Of a DNA stretch of 64,000 nt, positions 34,601 to 46,900 are shown in pieces. Made by a program: the position numbers and the translations under genes. Origin of the DNA: Meandrina meandrites. Its lineage: Eukaryota; Cnidaria; Anthozoa; Scleractinia; Meandrinidae. The notes under the pieces were generated by a model, which worked only from the letters and a program-made list of their open reading frames with translations, did not search any database and was not told the origin of the DNA. Within the stretch, counting starts at the first letter, position 1. Every line of letters begins with the position of its first letter. Where the stretch lies: assembly GCA_963693305.1 (NCBI GenBank), contig OY855911.1, positions 27,794,939-27,858,938 on the forward strand. Direction: 5' to 3'.

Positions 34601-35770
34601 TTACCATGTTAAAAGGACGATGTGTAACCGCAACTATATAAATTTGACACACTACACTATTAACCTATTCCGTACTTGAAACCCTACACCGCTACACAGA
34701 TCAAGCAATTTGTTCCAGTCAAATTTTGTTAATTACATTTTATGCAGTTACGAAAAAACTTTCCGTAAAGATTCTCAAAATCCCTCTCCGGCTCTTTCTT
34801 GAAATTCCTGCTTCCCGCTCCTGTTTGCAGCTCCCATCCCGGCCGAATATCACCACATCTTCTTATCTGGGTTACTTAGCGTGAGGTCTGTCTTTGACCT
34901 TGTTAAAGGGCAACTCTTGGGAAATTTACCCCGATTTTTTTATTTTTTCTTTAAGTTGTTTATAGCACTCAGGAATCTTTAGAAGGTAAAATTTTAAAGA
35001 TATCGGCCAAAATAAATTTACTACGAATTTTCTTTTACGCCAATTTGGCGGCCATTTTGAAAACGTTCGGATTTTGGTACATCACGTGATGCTACGTCAC
35101 AGGTGTGGAAGGCAGATTTGCTTTTGCATGCTTCTGATAAGAGGAAAACACGCCAAGCGTCTCTTCATAAATGAGAATGACAAGGAGAGAGACCCTATGC
35201 TGTTCAATGATGTCCAAGATAAAAAAGGTAGTGCTTCAGTGCTTAAATATGAAAGGAAATAAACTTAAAAAGAGTAAATCATGTGTCGTGAAACGAAACA
35301 AATCCGTCAGATTGATCGGCCTTCTAAGGTCAGCAAATATACATAGCTTTATAATACGATGCATCCTCTCTTGCACCATATCGTGATAAAGATGCCTTTT
35401 GTCTGGAGTAGATAGTAAATTGAAAAGGGTCTGCGAGTGCTGACTCCCATAATTTGTCAGAAATCTCTTCATTTATGAGCAGGAATACTGAGCCTCTATA
35501 TGTCCTATATGTAAGCGAAATCCACGCGTTCGGAAACAGACCGATATATTTTGATTCTGTTGTTGAGAAATTTGTCGCCACCCTCAGATTTCTCCTGCTG
35601 TTAATTGGCAAAATAGAATGCAATTCCCACCAGCAAATGTAGTGTTTCTTTGAAGTATATGCCTTCGAAAGGCGCGCGTGATTTGCGTGCAGGTCAGTAC
35701 TGCGCAATAAGAAGCCACTACCCCGCGCGCTAGCAGAGGCGCTCTCGCGGGATATAAAATTAGTAATGGT

Positions 35771-35907
35771 AATAGGACTGAGTGTCGTCCAATTCGGTCT
35801 GTAATCATACGAGTGATTAACTAAATCGGACGACCGCGTAGCGGGAGTCCGATTTGTTTAATCACGAGTATGATTACAGACAGAATTGGACGACACTCAG
35901 TCCTATT
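35771..35907. mobile_element. Palindromic MITE nested in the TTAA element
   Basis: The arms AATAGGACTGAGTGTCGTCC and complement at 35771-35820 and 35857-35907 enclose a second inverted pair, AATCGGAC/GTCCGATT, around GACCGCGTAGCGGGA. The arms are almost perfect, so the insertion looks recent. Confidence 0.8.
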
Positions 35908-36090
35908 ATCAATTAATCATAAGTATAACAAAATTCGAGAAAAAAATTAGAATAAAGCGAAGCCTACTAAGGGCTCATCATCACAACGGCAAAAAAGCCA
36001 TTCCTGAAGCTGAAGGTTTTAGGAATATCAAGGAGTATTTAGTCACAACAAGGAACCAAATAAAGAGCGCGCGCATGCGCAACACGCGAA

Positions 36091-36152
36091 CTTTGTTATT
36101 GGACACCTTGTTATTGGACACTTTGTTATTGGACAGTTTGTTATTGGACACT
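36091..36152. repeat. Four-copy tandem repeat, 15-bp unit
   Basis: TTGTTATTGGACACT is repeated four times with one or two changes per copy, just after a GC-rich GCGCGCGCATGCGC stretch. Confidence 0.9.
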
Positions 36153-37873
36153 TTAGCCGCGCGCGCTCCAATTTGGTAAAAAATAGGGCGTGCTAAGAAC
36201 CAATCAGATTCGAGAATTTTGTTATAGTTGTGATTATACGAAGAAATGGGGAATCAAATATAGAACAATATCCGGATAACTAAGAGAAGAAGTGTTGCGT
36301 GAAGTACTTATTCTGTGATTCCTATTGAGAAACAATTGTTGTAAATTAGGCAACCTGGGGTGTAGCATAAAACCCGGGTATGAAAGCGTGTCACGCTCTT
36401 TCCCTTCACCCTCCCTAGCCTGACCACGAAACAGTTTCGTGTGCAGATTCGAGCAGATGTCAGTTGACGAGATAACTAAAGGAAAACATGCCAAATGTTG
36501 TAAGACACGAAGAGCGCATCGACCATTTCAAATGCAAACCATGAATTATAACGCAAGCAAACGCGAAAGTAATAAGGAGCCAAACACAGCACAATTTTCG
36601 ATTTTCGTGGGGGTTCTTTTCGCAAAAAGATAAGAAATTGCAAAATTAAAACATGACAACTTAATTATACCGATAAATATAAAATCACGCAGGGTCGTGT
36701 AATAGTCCCGGTGGCAGTAATCAGTTTACAAAATCATTCTCAGTACAGTTTTACGCATACAAGCACGAACAACCTTGAACAAAGTTTCCTCGAGGCAAGT
36801 TGTTTCAACTACAGAAAGCGCAAACTCCCTTCTCCCAACAAAAGAAGTGAAGAGACCCAGCAGAGTTTTGTCCACATTTAATTGCAAGCCTGTGTATGTT
36901 CTAGATAAAATCTGCCGCAGAATTTCGGATAGTCTAGTTTCGGTAGCTGGCATTTCGCCGGCAGAATTCTTCGTTTTCGAGCAGAATTTAGAAAAATCGG
37001 TAACACAAAAGAGACAAAGAATTTAACTTGCGTTTCTGTATTTGCAAGCTTTCAAACGCACAAGATAGATAGTGTACATTAGGCTGAAGCTCAAAAGGTC
37101 AAAACCTATTGTGATAAACATGAGCAAAAATATTTGAAGACCGAATATAAACAACAAAATGCAGCAAACAGTTTGGTTGTATAAAAGCATGTTTAATTAA
37201 GCTTCTCGCGTACATTCAAATAAAAACAAGGCTTTTCAGGTTTGTCTTAGCTCACAAACAACTGGCCGAGGTAATAGAGAAAGAAACTGTACATTTAGGA
37301 CTTCAATTCACTCACCATTCGTCGCCGTCGGCGGTGAGGAGGTTCGATATTTTACTTCCTTTCTCTGTCTCGCTGTTTTTTCCCTGGAGGCTCAAAACGC
37401 CAGGGTTGAAATACCATAGAAGGTTCTTAATTATCCCCTGACATATCCCCTCCTATAGCTCTCTAAAAATCGGTGGAGTCCCTAGCAGAAGTCGAGCTCT
37501 CACTGCAAGAATTTGAGTCAGCCATGTTCGTGACTTGTTGCGGTTCCACACCTGTGACGTATCACATCTCGTGATCATAATCGAAGCATCCATGGCGAAA
37601 TGTCACGTAAAATACGAAGTTTTACGTTAAAATTAACCGGTAAAAAAGCTTCTGAATTCAATTTTTTTGCTTCCTGTGTAATTTTGGAAACATTCGGAAG
37701 CTTTTACTGAAATATAGTTTTCTAGCCAAGAGTTGCCCTTTAACTTTTGAGATGTTTGTAAGATAAGTCAAGCAAGCTTTTTTTAGCCCCCTAACGCAGC
37801 TGACTTAAAATGATTTTATCTCGGCGTACTGATAAACATTTCTCGATGATCACCAATTCTACTGGCAAGAAGC

Positions 37874-38436
37874 ATGCCATCGCCTCAGTCTTCAGTTGCA
37901 AGTGATGTCGAAGTACTTGCTACGGCAAACACAAAACGAAAAAACCTCGCGTTAAGTCTGCTGACAGGACTGAGAAAGAAACGCACGAACTTCTTGAAGC
38001 GTGGGCCCCCAAATTCAGTAAACTGTGGGGAGTTTCACAAAGAAAAAAATAAAAATGTGGAACGATATCTATTCTTCGTAGAAAGAAAGGTGTCCAGAAA
38101 GCCAGAGAATGCTACAGCAGGTGAAGAAACGGCAGCAGAATCTAGAGTACGAGTGAACTCAAGCAGTTCAGTCAGCGATCTCGCTCGACTGTGGAAGATG
38201 GAATTCAGAAAATTAAAGAAGACTTCCCCTATTTCAACATCCTGAGTAAAGAAAGGCGAGAAAGTACGACTCCAGATTGGCATGCAGAGTTCTTTTATTG
38301 AAATGTGTGAAAAGAGTATGGAACAGGACAACGCAAGATTTGAACGATCAGCTGAAATGTTCCGTGACGCCCAGAGCAGGCAAATGGAACAAACAAACGC
38401 CATAGTTGACATTTTTAAAGATTTAGCATCAAAATA
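37874..38436 (+). pseudogene. Harbinger Myb/helper-type protein, C-terminal part, frameshifted
   Basis: An open frame runs 37874-38245, and a +1 shift then continues as GEKVRLQIGMQSS..., MEQDNARFERSAEMFRDAQS and ends FKDLASK with TAA at 38434-38436. The helical, Met/Gln-rich C-terminus resembles the accessory Myb-like proteins of PIF/Harbinger transposons. It converges on transposase remains at 38530-38740. The N-terminal Myb domain is not seen. Confidence 0.55.
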
Positions 38437-38529
38437 ATTGTCTTTATCTAATCGTTTATCTTCTGTTATTGAAACGATACATACAATTGTTGTGCAAAAC
38501 TCACGTAGCAATCATAGTCTTTTTTAGGA

Positions 38530-38740
38530 TGCTCGTTTTTTGTCCAACCTTTTTCAACGCAATTTTCCAATGAACTTTCAACATGCCAAATGCTCGTTCC
38601 ACTACAAATCGTAGCGCACCGAACTTTAGATTTTAAACTTTCTCCGCTCCTGAGTCAGGCGTCCTCTGTCCGGGTAGGGTTTCACTAGCCAGTTCCTTTG
38701 TGAATAGGCACTGTCGCCAGCTAAAAGGGGCCTTATTTCT
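38530..38740 (-). pseudogene. PIF/Harbinger DDE transposase fragment
   Basis: The minus strand reads LAGDSAYSQRNWLVKPYPD, GRLTQERRKF, then in a shifted frame FGALRFVVERAFGMLKVHWK. These match the conserved blocks around the second Asp and the Glu of Harbinger transposases (GDSAYP...KPY and R..VE.AFG.LK). A frameshift and stop near 38630 make it dead. Confidence 0.85.
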
Positions 38741-39118
38741 GTTCCATTTATATTGCCTGTTGGACCACTAAGAATTTGCGTTCGCTGCAAGTTCATAAAT
38801 CAAACACTCTCTCCTAATTGTCTCAACCATTCCATTTAAAAAATGTACAAAAATTTCACCTAATAAAACTGCTCAAATTTAATACATCTCTTTCACTGCT
38901 TTACATTCTACGCCGCGATTTTCCCTTAAATTAAAGTTCAATTCTGTTCAACTAAAAAGCCATTAAAAATAAACACTCCCAACCGACAAACGATTACAAT
39001 GAACCAGCAGAAAAGCAAAACACCTCAATGCAGCAATATTTTTGAACTCCTACTTATAAACAAAAATTATTTGTTCTTTCACAACACGCACAAAATCCGG
39101 CGGCCTCACAAAGCAAAT

Positions 39119-39262
39119 CTTGACATGGCGGGAAAAATATTGACATGGCGGGAAAATTCCGCGGCCTCACAAAGCAAACGCGCATGGAATGCACCTTGGA
39201 ATGCACCTTCTCCCCCTCGCATATTCTCGTGTCGTCATGACAACGTCATGACGACACGAGAC
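39119..39262. repeat. Short tandem and palindromic repeats
   Basis: A 21-22-base unit, TTGACATGGCGGGAAAA, is repeated at 39119-39160. A palindrome GTGTCGTCATGAC / GTCATGACGACAC lies at 39229-39257. They may belong to the end of the decayed Harbinger element. Confidence 0.6.
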
Positions 39263-40808
39263 AAAAAGGTCGGACTCCCAATGAGCTAATTTTAGACGGT
39301 ACGATGTTTTTTTTTGCCATTTATCGCTGGCGACTTGCTAACGACACGAATTGTTTCTCAACTGTACGTGTGAGGGTTCAGCCAAATTTCGTCATTAGAA
39401 GCATCAAATTGAACAGTTTTCAAAGTTAATCTCGTTTGTTTCAGTGTTCGCACAGTCTTGAAAAGTCCTTGAATTTTAGGGGGGTCCTTGAGTTCCATTT
39501 TACCTTGAAAAGTTCTTGAATTTTCTTCTACTTTAAATGTCGTTGGATCGAAAGCAAATTGCTTTGCAGACTTTGGTATTCTTTTTCTGTGTAAAGCAAC
39601 TTATAAACCCGGGTGTAAAAGCAGCAGATAAAGAGAAAAGACAGGTGAACTGAAAAATGTAGAGAAGGAGATGGAGCGAACACTTGAAGCCTTAGAAACC
39701 TGTTATCTTGGACTGGGAGTGTGCATCTATGTATCATTTATGAAATTACATTCCTGGTGCTCCTTGAAAAGTCCTGGAAAAATGGTTGCGATTTTTTGTA
39801 TCAACGCTGTGTTTGCAACTATTAATTGTAACGCCCAGGAGACGTTTGTATAAATGGAAGCAGAAGCTATGGCTTTGTCAGTTACATCCAAAGAAGTAAT
39901 TTCTTCGCCAGCATAACCTTCCTAGACTTGAAATAAGTCTTCTTAAACTCAACCGTGACACAGTTCCGTTAATCAAATCTACATCTCGATCGCGGCCGTT
40001 CCAACAATCACAAAGAGCACGTGTAAATGGGACGCAAGTCGTATCGAAAGCATGTCGTGCAGAGTGTTTCACTCGTATGAAGAGCAGCCATATTGGTTTA
40101 CTAAAACTATAACAAAAAAATCTTTTGCGCAGGAATGGCTTGGTTCACCAATATGACCGCCGTTTCTTTGTTTCGGAAAACCAATATAGCTGCCGTGACG
40201 TTATATGAAAACGCTCCATACCGTACCGTCAACGGGGGGCACAAAATCCTCCCCCACCCCTTCCCCGATTCATCACGTTAGACTTTTCGATCTAGATAAC
40301 GAGAAAACATGCGCAAACAACGTTTAATTTATTTCATCATTCATATACATTACCGAATGATAAAGTTTTACCCAAAACTGTTAGGCCGTTTTCAACGCTG
40401 TTTTCAGTAAATCTTCCCACTTGTAACCGAAGACATTTCGATTATTATTTTTCAAGGTGACGAGTATTCCCGAAAGCAAAACGAAGTCGCTCCCGGAACA
40501 CGTCGACAGTGCGTCGGCAATGTTAATTAACAACGTCACTGACCTAAAAGTACAACGGCGCAGGCAATTCTCACATCTCTCCACCCAGCAGGGTTTTTTT
40601 GGTGGTGGTGGTGGGGGGGGGGGGGGGGCGCATCGCAAGTGCTCGTTGAGAGCGGACAAAATACGGACTTCACGCTCTGCCTGTGACGTTCACTGATTTT
40701 GATTGGATCATCAATTCATTATGCGACGTTAATGAAAGGAACTCAAAAACTAAAAAATATCCTTAACCTTTTTACTGCCTATTTCTAACTATCTTATGGG
40801 CTTGTAAA
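39263..40808. other. Intergenic stretch before the TOMM70 3' end
   Basis: A G-rich run GGTGGTGGTGG followed by about 16 G lies at 40601-40628. The open frame 40457-40696 passes through it and is not credible as a gene. No other element is recognised. Confidence 0.5.
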
Positions 40809-40847
40809 AGTTTTTCCTCGTTGCTTTTTCAGCAACAAGGAAAAACT
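40809..40847 (-). promoter_or_regulatory. Stable hairpin in the TOMM70 3' region
   Basis: On the transcript strand AGTTTTTCCTTGTTGCT pairs with AGCAACGAGGAAAAACT around a five-base loop, a 17-bp stem with one G-U pair. It lies 73 bases past the stop codon and so probably in the 3' untranslated region. It could be an RNA structure or a tiny MITE. Confidence 0.5.
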
Positions 40848-40919
40848 CTCTTTTGAGTAGCTCTGATCTTCGGAGGCTGACCCTCCGATTGCGGGATGTT
40901 TTCTATCCGGGAAGAGTGT

Positions 40920-43900
40920 CTAAGACATAAAAGGCAGGGTTGGTGGTGTGAGACCCAATGTTTCTGTGACAAATTTCTGCGCCTTTGCTGCCTCACGGAG
41001 GGAAAACGTCTGTGCTAGTTCTGTTTCTGTTCTAACCAGGGCGATCGCTTTGTTGAACAGCTCAATTGCTCTATCCAAGTTTCCCCTAAAGATAGAAAAG
41101 GAAACAGAGTGCAGTTGTTAATAACGTACCAAGTCATACCTAGTTACACAAATCAAATACAGTAAAATTTCTATTACGCTACCACTCCCCCCCCCCCAAA
41201 AAAAAAAACATATAAATAACCCCCCTCCCTCCCCTTCATTTCGTTCGGAAATAAGCCGTCCCGAAGTCCATGGGCTTATATTTATAACTTAGCCATAATA
41301 AGCCCCGTTTTTGAGCTTGCTTGTATTTTACGTTGTCAGAGAATCCTCGCCTCTCACCAATGTCGCCCGAGTTCGAATCACGGATCCAGCGTCAATGTGA
41401 GTTGAATTTGCTGGTTGCTTTATGTTACAGAAACCAGTGCTTATGAGCCTTCTGTCCTTACCAGTTCCTTGGGTTGAAATGACTTCAACCTAGCCTAGTA
41501 TAATTGTACGAGAAGACTTAAATCCAACAGTTGTTACCTTTGAACTTCAAGCGTAGCTAGTGTCTCGTAGGCGAAGTCGCATTTTTCGTCGATTGCTAAA
41601 GCTTCGCTAACTAACTCGGCAGCTTTCTCCACGTCTTGTCTTGACTGCAGCATCAGCATACTGCAAAAGGAAACGACCAGAATCTATCTTCTCCTTACAG
41701 ATTTATAGAACGCAAGGCAGAGTAGGTGGTGAGAATCAAGAAAGACCTCAACGGGAAATTCTCAGAACTTATGGCAACCAGGATGGCTACTGAATGAGAA
41801 TATGGAGAGACAGAAAACAGCACGATTCCGATGAGAACTAGAGAGCGGTAAAATCCTCAGAAGATAGGAATCAGACAGACAAACCCTGCAACCTATCGAA
41901 TTCTGAGCTGCAAACCTCGTCTAGAAAATTTATTTGAACTTGTGAACAAAGCACGTTAACACTCCCAGGTAACAGATCTTATGTGTGTCGCTAGTGCTAA
42001 ACAGGGATCGACAGAAGGCAAAATTCGTCAGAAAAGGCGTGTTGACAATTATTGTAAAGTAAATAAAATTCAAGAAAAGTGATATTTACCCTTTATAAAC
42101 ACGGTGGACAGGATTTTGTGGTTCTAGTCTAATCGCATTATCAAAGTGTTCCTCTGCTTTAGGAAACTGCTGCATATCCTGGAGTACCTGCAATGAATTT
42201 AAAGTAGAACTGAGCGAAGAATACGCTATGTGTGTGCTTTTCGTTTACTCTCACAAAACTACTACATTTTTCAATGTCCGGTAGATAGTGTTGTTGTTGT
42301 TGTTTTTAAACTAAGTAACGAAAGTACTCTGGAACTGCTGGTTTGGCTTTTCAACGCCTTGTGATTGGTTAAAAAAACACCTTACGTCACCGACTTAAGC
42401 AGTGAGATGCAAAACCAACGCCAATCGCCTGGAGCCCGCTTCATGTGTTTGCTTTGAGTCCTCAATGGCCCATTGTGTTGCCTTGGGTTTGGTTGTACGA
42501 TATGCTATAGAATTTTCAGAATTTTTTTGGAAGTTTGCCTGCTGTTTTGTTGGTGAGCACCAAGAACACAGGCCATGTCAGCCAAGTCAAATTTTTTTTA
42601 GCATGAGAAGAGAGCTACTTTTCAAAGGCCATTGTTAGCCAATCAGAATTGAGCATAAACAACCGCAATTCTGTGAATTGCAGACTATCACATCGCACTT
42701 GGCGAGAGTCAGCATTCTGGGGACGAGGCTGAAATTTGGGTCGAATAGACCACACCCAGAATCTCTTTAAAAACGTGTTGGTTCAAAATCTATTGACAAA
42801 CCTGTGCATAAAGGCTATGTGCATCCGCAGAATCAGGATACTTGTCCACAGTTTTCTGCAACATGTCCAAAGCACCACGGGCCAAAATCGGAGACTGCTG
42901 AAGGGCAGCAGACTTGTATATACAATAAGCTAATTGGATCTTTGCCGGAATGAAGCTGTCATTCAGAGATATGCATTTCTCAAAATCTTCTTTGGCTTCG
43001 TTAAGTTTTTCTGATAGGAAATAGATCTAACAAAATAACAAAGAAGATATGATTTAACCTCAGAGTCGTGGACTCAGTTTTGTTCAAAAAGGCCTTTCTG
43101 TTGGGATTGTTTTTCAGTGGGCAGAGGAAGGGGGACGGTGCATACAAAAATTTTAGGACGTTGGATTACTGCAAGTTATAATATTTTTAAACGAAATATT
43201 CTCTAAACGTAAATATGAAACTAAAAACAGCTTCACATATATAATGCAATAAATACCACATTATGGGGTATGAGGAATGGTGACCAAACAAATTGGATAG
43301 TGTGCTGGACTCTGGATTGCACGGTCAGATTTCAAGCCCTGGCCTGGATTATTGTATAAATGGGTGCGGCAAATGTAATGCCACTGGGGGTAACCCTACA
43401 ATACACTAGTATTCCATCCAGGGTACCTCTAGCAGTATGGGCCACTTGGCCCAATGCAAACTTTACATTCTTATCACCTAATCACCTGAAGAAACTATCT
43501 TTTTATTAGCTTTTGAGAACCAATTTAAAATCTGAGCCTAGGGCTTTTTTTCATTGTAGGAGAACGGAAGGTGGAGGGGGTTATTATTAGGGGCATTTTG
43601 GAACTGTGATTTTTTTCTGGGGTGGGGGGAGGTATTTTTGGTAGGATCCTCTCAGAAAAGGAGTTCATTTTAACTGGCGGGTTTTTAGTATGCCAAAAAT
43701 CTTCCTGAAGGTATTGAATGTGTAATGAAAACTTGAAAACTTACATACCTGACCTCTGTGATGGTATATATCTGAGTTATCAGGGTCGAGTGACACTGCT
43801 TTGTTAAAATCTTGAAAACATTCCATAACCTTACTGGCCTGGAGCTGCATGCTGCCCCGTTTGATCAAACAATTAACTTTCAGCTATTAAAATGGAAGAA

Positions 43901-46900
43901 AAAGATTTGTACAAAGTTTGAAATTGACACAGGTATATTAGGCAGCACAACTAAAGAATGGTTGTTTAAGGTTCTAAATGGAAAAAAAAAATTAAATTAA
44001 ATTGAATTAAATTTAAATTAATCAATAAAGGGATTGTTCACAGTTTAAGGTAGCATTCTACCTTGGTGGAGGCTTGCTTGTCGTCAGCATTTATGACTTG
44101 TGTCAAATCATGGACTGCTTCATCAACTTTTGATGTCAGGGTGTGAAGAGTTCCTCTTAATGCAAAAGCCTTTATGTAGAGTGGACCAGTTCCTACAAAA
44201 CACAAAGGCAAACAATCATTTAGAATTCAGTCTATAGGCACAACTTTTCGAGATGCTAAAAGCAAAATTTACTTCATCAAAGCCCAAAAATAATGGTTTG
44301 ATCCTGTGGAACTGCACTGAACGAATAATAATTATTCGTTCAGTGCAGTTCCACAGAATCAAACCATTATTTTTGGGCTTTCTTAATTATTAAGAGTAAC
44401 TTATTAGAAGATAAGGGGGGAGGGGGAGGAGGAGAGTGGAAGACTAACAATGCATAAGGCAAGGATTTATCAACTCAAGACAAGGATTGCTCAATTTAAT
44501 AGTAAATGGCCCATCCATCAAAAAAATGGGGCAAGTATATCGAGGTGGAAACAGCATGATATAACACAATATAATTATTGTACTGTGTATGTAAGTTATA
44601 GTTTATAGTATTGTAATTTAAAATACGAACAATGGAAGTGTAACGAGTTTTCTTGTAGGTGTAATGTATGTGTGTTCGTAACAATAGCGTGAATTGTAAG
44701 AAACTATTAAAATTAAATAAAGTATTGAAATACAAAACAAGGCAAGGATAGAACCGACAGAACCCCTGTTAAACAGACACCTCATAAAACTAATCAAATT
44801 TTTGGTGGCCTGTCATAGTGTCCAAATTAACAAGGCAGGCTTTGAAAAAAATGAATTCCAAATTGCTCTTCAGACAAGTCCCTCCCTAATTTTGCTTGCT
44901 CTGGGCACTTGCATGCTTGTCTAAGTTTATGTTTTGTTAAGATTCAGTCGGCAGATGATTCGCCTGGGGCCTAGCCCATCCGGCAAGTGTAAATGACAAG
45001 ATACTTGGCCAACAGGAAAATTGACTTATTCTGCGCGACCAGACGAGACTTTTTTTGAGCCCATGGTAAAAAATGTAATTTATTTACCCACGTTACACAG
45101 AAGAGCTCAGGAGCTTGTTAAGATGTGTATGTGCATCCAAAATTGAATTGGTTGCATGGAATGTCTGGTCTGTGTTTGCAGTAAGTACAGTACATGTACT
45201 TAATAGTGCAATGGGAAGAGTAAATAGGAGATTTCCTAAACCTTTCTCAATTTGCTGTGTGCACAACTCCACTACGCCTTCATATCTCTTTTCTTTCATT
45301 TGTTTAACAGCTTCAAGAAAAGGTGAATCCTCTGGCAAATCTTCCTCAGAATCAACTTCTAATGTATCGTCTAAAACAAAAGTATAGCACTCTGGTTAGC
45401 CTATTATAAATAGTTAGTTTAAGTAGCTTGCAGTTAGCCTTTTTATTTATTGGGATTAGCGAATTCTGACTCGCATGGCTCAAATGGCTCTCTGGCTCGC
45501 ATATTGTACACACTCTGCATAGAGAGCCCGCGCGCTTATTTGTGGGCGGTTGTAAGCTGTACTGTATGTTAATTTCATTTAACCTTCGAACGTAAATAAA
45601 AAGAAATAAATTAACTTACCTGTTGTCTCCTTCAATCTGTTGTAAAGCCAAATGGGATACATTTCAAGTTGGGATGCATTTTGGTGCCGCGATCGTGCGT
45701 TTTCTTTGATATATTTGAACACTACTTCGATTGACCGTTGCACAATGTTGCTCTGTGATGTGGCTATCGCGTTTCATCATTATCTCAGTGCAACGTCACA
45801 CGGCTCAGTGCAAGGTCATGCGGCTCTCATTAGCGTCTCGTGTTTCACCGTTGGTTATTAATTTATTAACAGTTTGAATGTAATGGTAGGAAGAGAGACA
45901 AGGGATGAAACTGCTTAGCTGCTTTAGTACTGTCAGTGCCAGTTGACTGGACCAGGCACGCACGCAATGCGCGAGATGCGCGAGGTTATCGGAGCCGATG
46001 ACAGCAGGAAGCCCTTAGGAGATATTTCCTTCCAAACTGTAAATAGTCGCACGATTCACGCTAATTCAGATGAGCACGCTGGCTTCAACGTTGTTCACTG
46101 GTACGTATTTTGAAGTCGTTAGCCACATCACAGAGCAACATTGTGCAACGGTCGATCGAAGTAGTGTTTCAAATATATCAAAGAAAATGCACGATCGCTG
46201 CGCCAAAATGCAACCCAACTTGAAATGTATCCCATTTGGCTTTACAACAGATTGAAGGAGACAACAGGTAAGTTAATTTATTTCTTTTTATTTACGTTCG
46301 AAGGTTAAATGAAATTAACATACAGTACAGCTTACAACCGCCCACAAATAAGCGCGCGGGCTCCCTATGCACTCTGTTAGAGCCATGTTGAGTTTCCGTT
46401 CGTACACTCTCAGCAGTGTGTTTTGAAGCAAATATATCTATTTGTAATAGCAAAGCAAAACAAATCAAATGACATCAGCAACAACAGGTGGGGTTCAACT
46501 CTGGCCAGTGGGCTTGTCAGACTGACTAATTTATTTGTGATTTATTTTTATTTTAATACCTACCATGACAAAAGGATTCCAGATAGGCTTTAGTGTATGT
46601 TGGAGAAGGTAAACTTGGCTCTCTGTTCTGTTTTAAGGAAAAGCAATGTGAACAAGTTCAATATTTTAACTCTCCAGTCTTACCAAGCTTGTTGATATGT
46701 GACTTGAATTCATTAGAAAATAAAAGTCACAAATGGGGATAGGTATTGTAAAATCAGATTCAAGGATTGTTTTAAAGAACAAGAAGATTTCAAGAGCTTT
46801 CCAAAAATTGTACAAATCATGTCAGAGACAATACACAATGTGTGGTTCCAGAGAATTTCCATACCACCCCCACTCCCGAAGGGATTTTTCCTAAGGACCC

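Larger units (their letters stand above)
34904..37742. mobile_element. TTAA-flanked DNA transposon of 2.8 kb, decayed
   Basis: Both ends read TTAAAGGGCAACTCTTGG in inverted orientation (34904-34921 and the complement of 37725-37742), which implies a TTAA target duplication as in Kolobok or piggyBac elements. A subterminal inverted motif GTCACAGGTGTGGAA appears at 35096 and, complemented, at 37546. On the minus strand the right part has a start codon followed by a short serine/acid-rich peptide (MADSNSCSESSTSARDSTDF) and then a stop, with WRFEPPGKKQRDRERK further on. This faintly recalls cysteine-rich P2X7-like proteins that are common in coral repeats. No intact transposase is seen. Confidence 0.65.
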
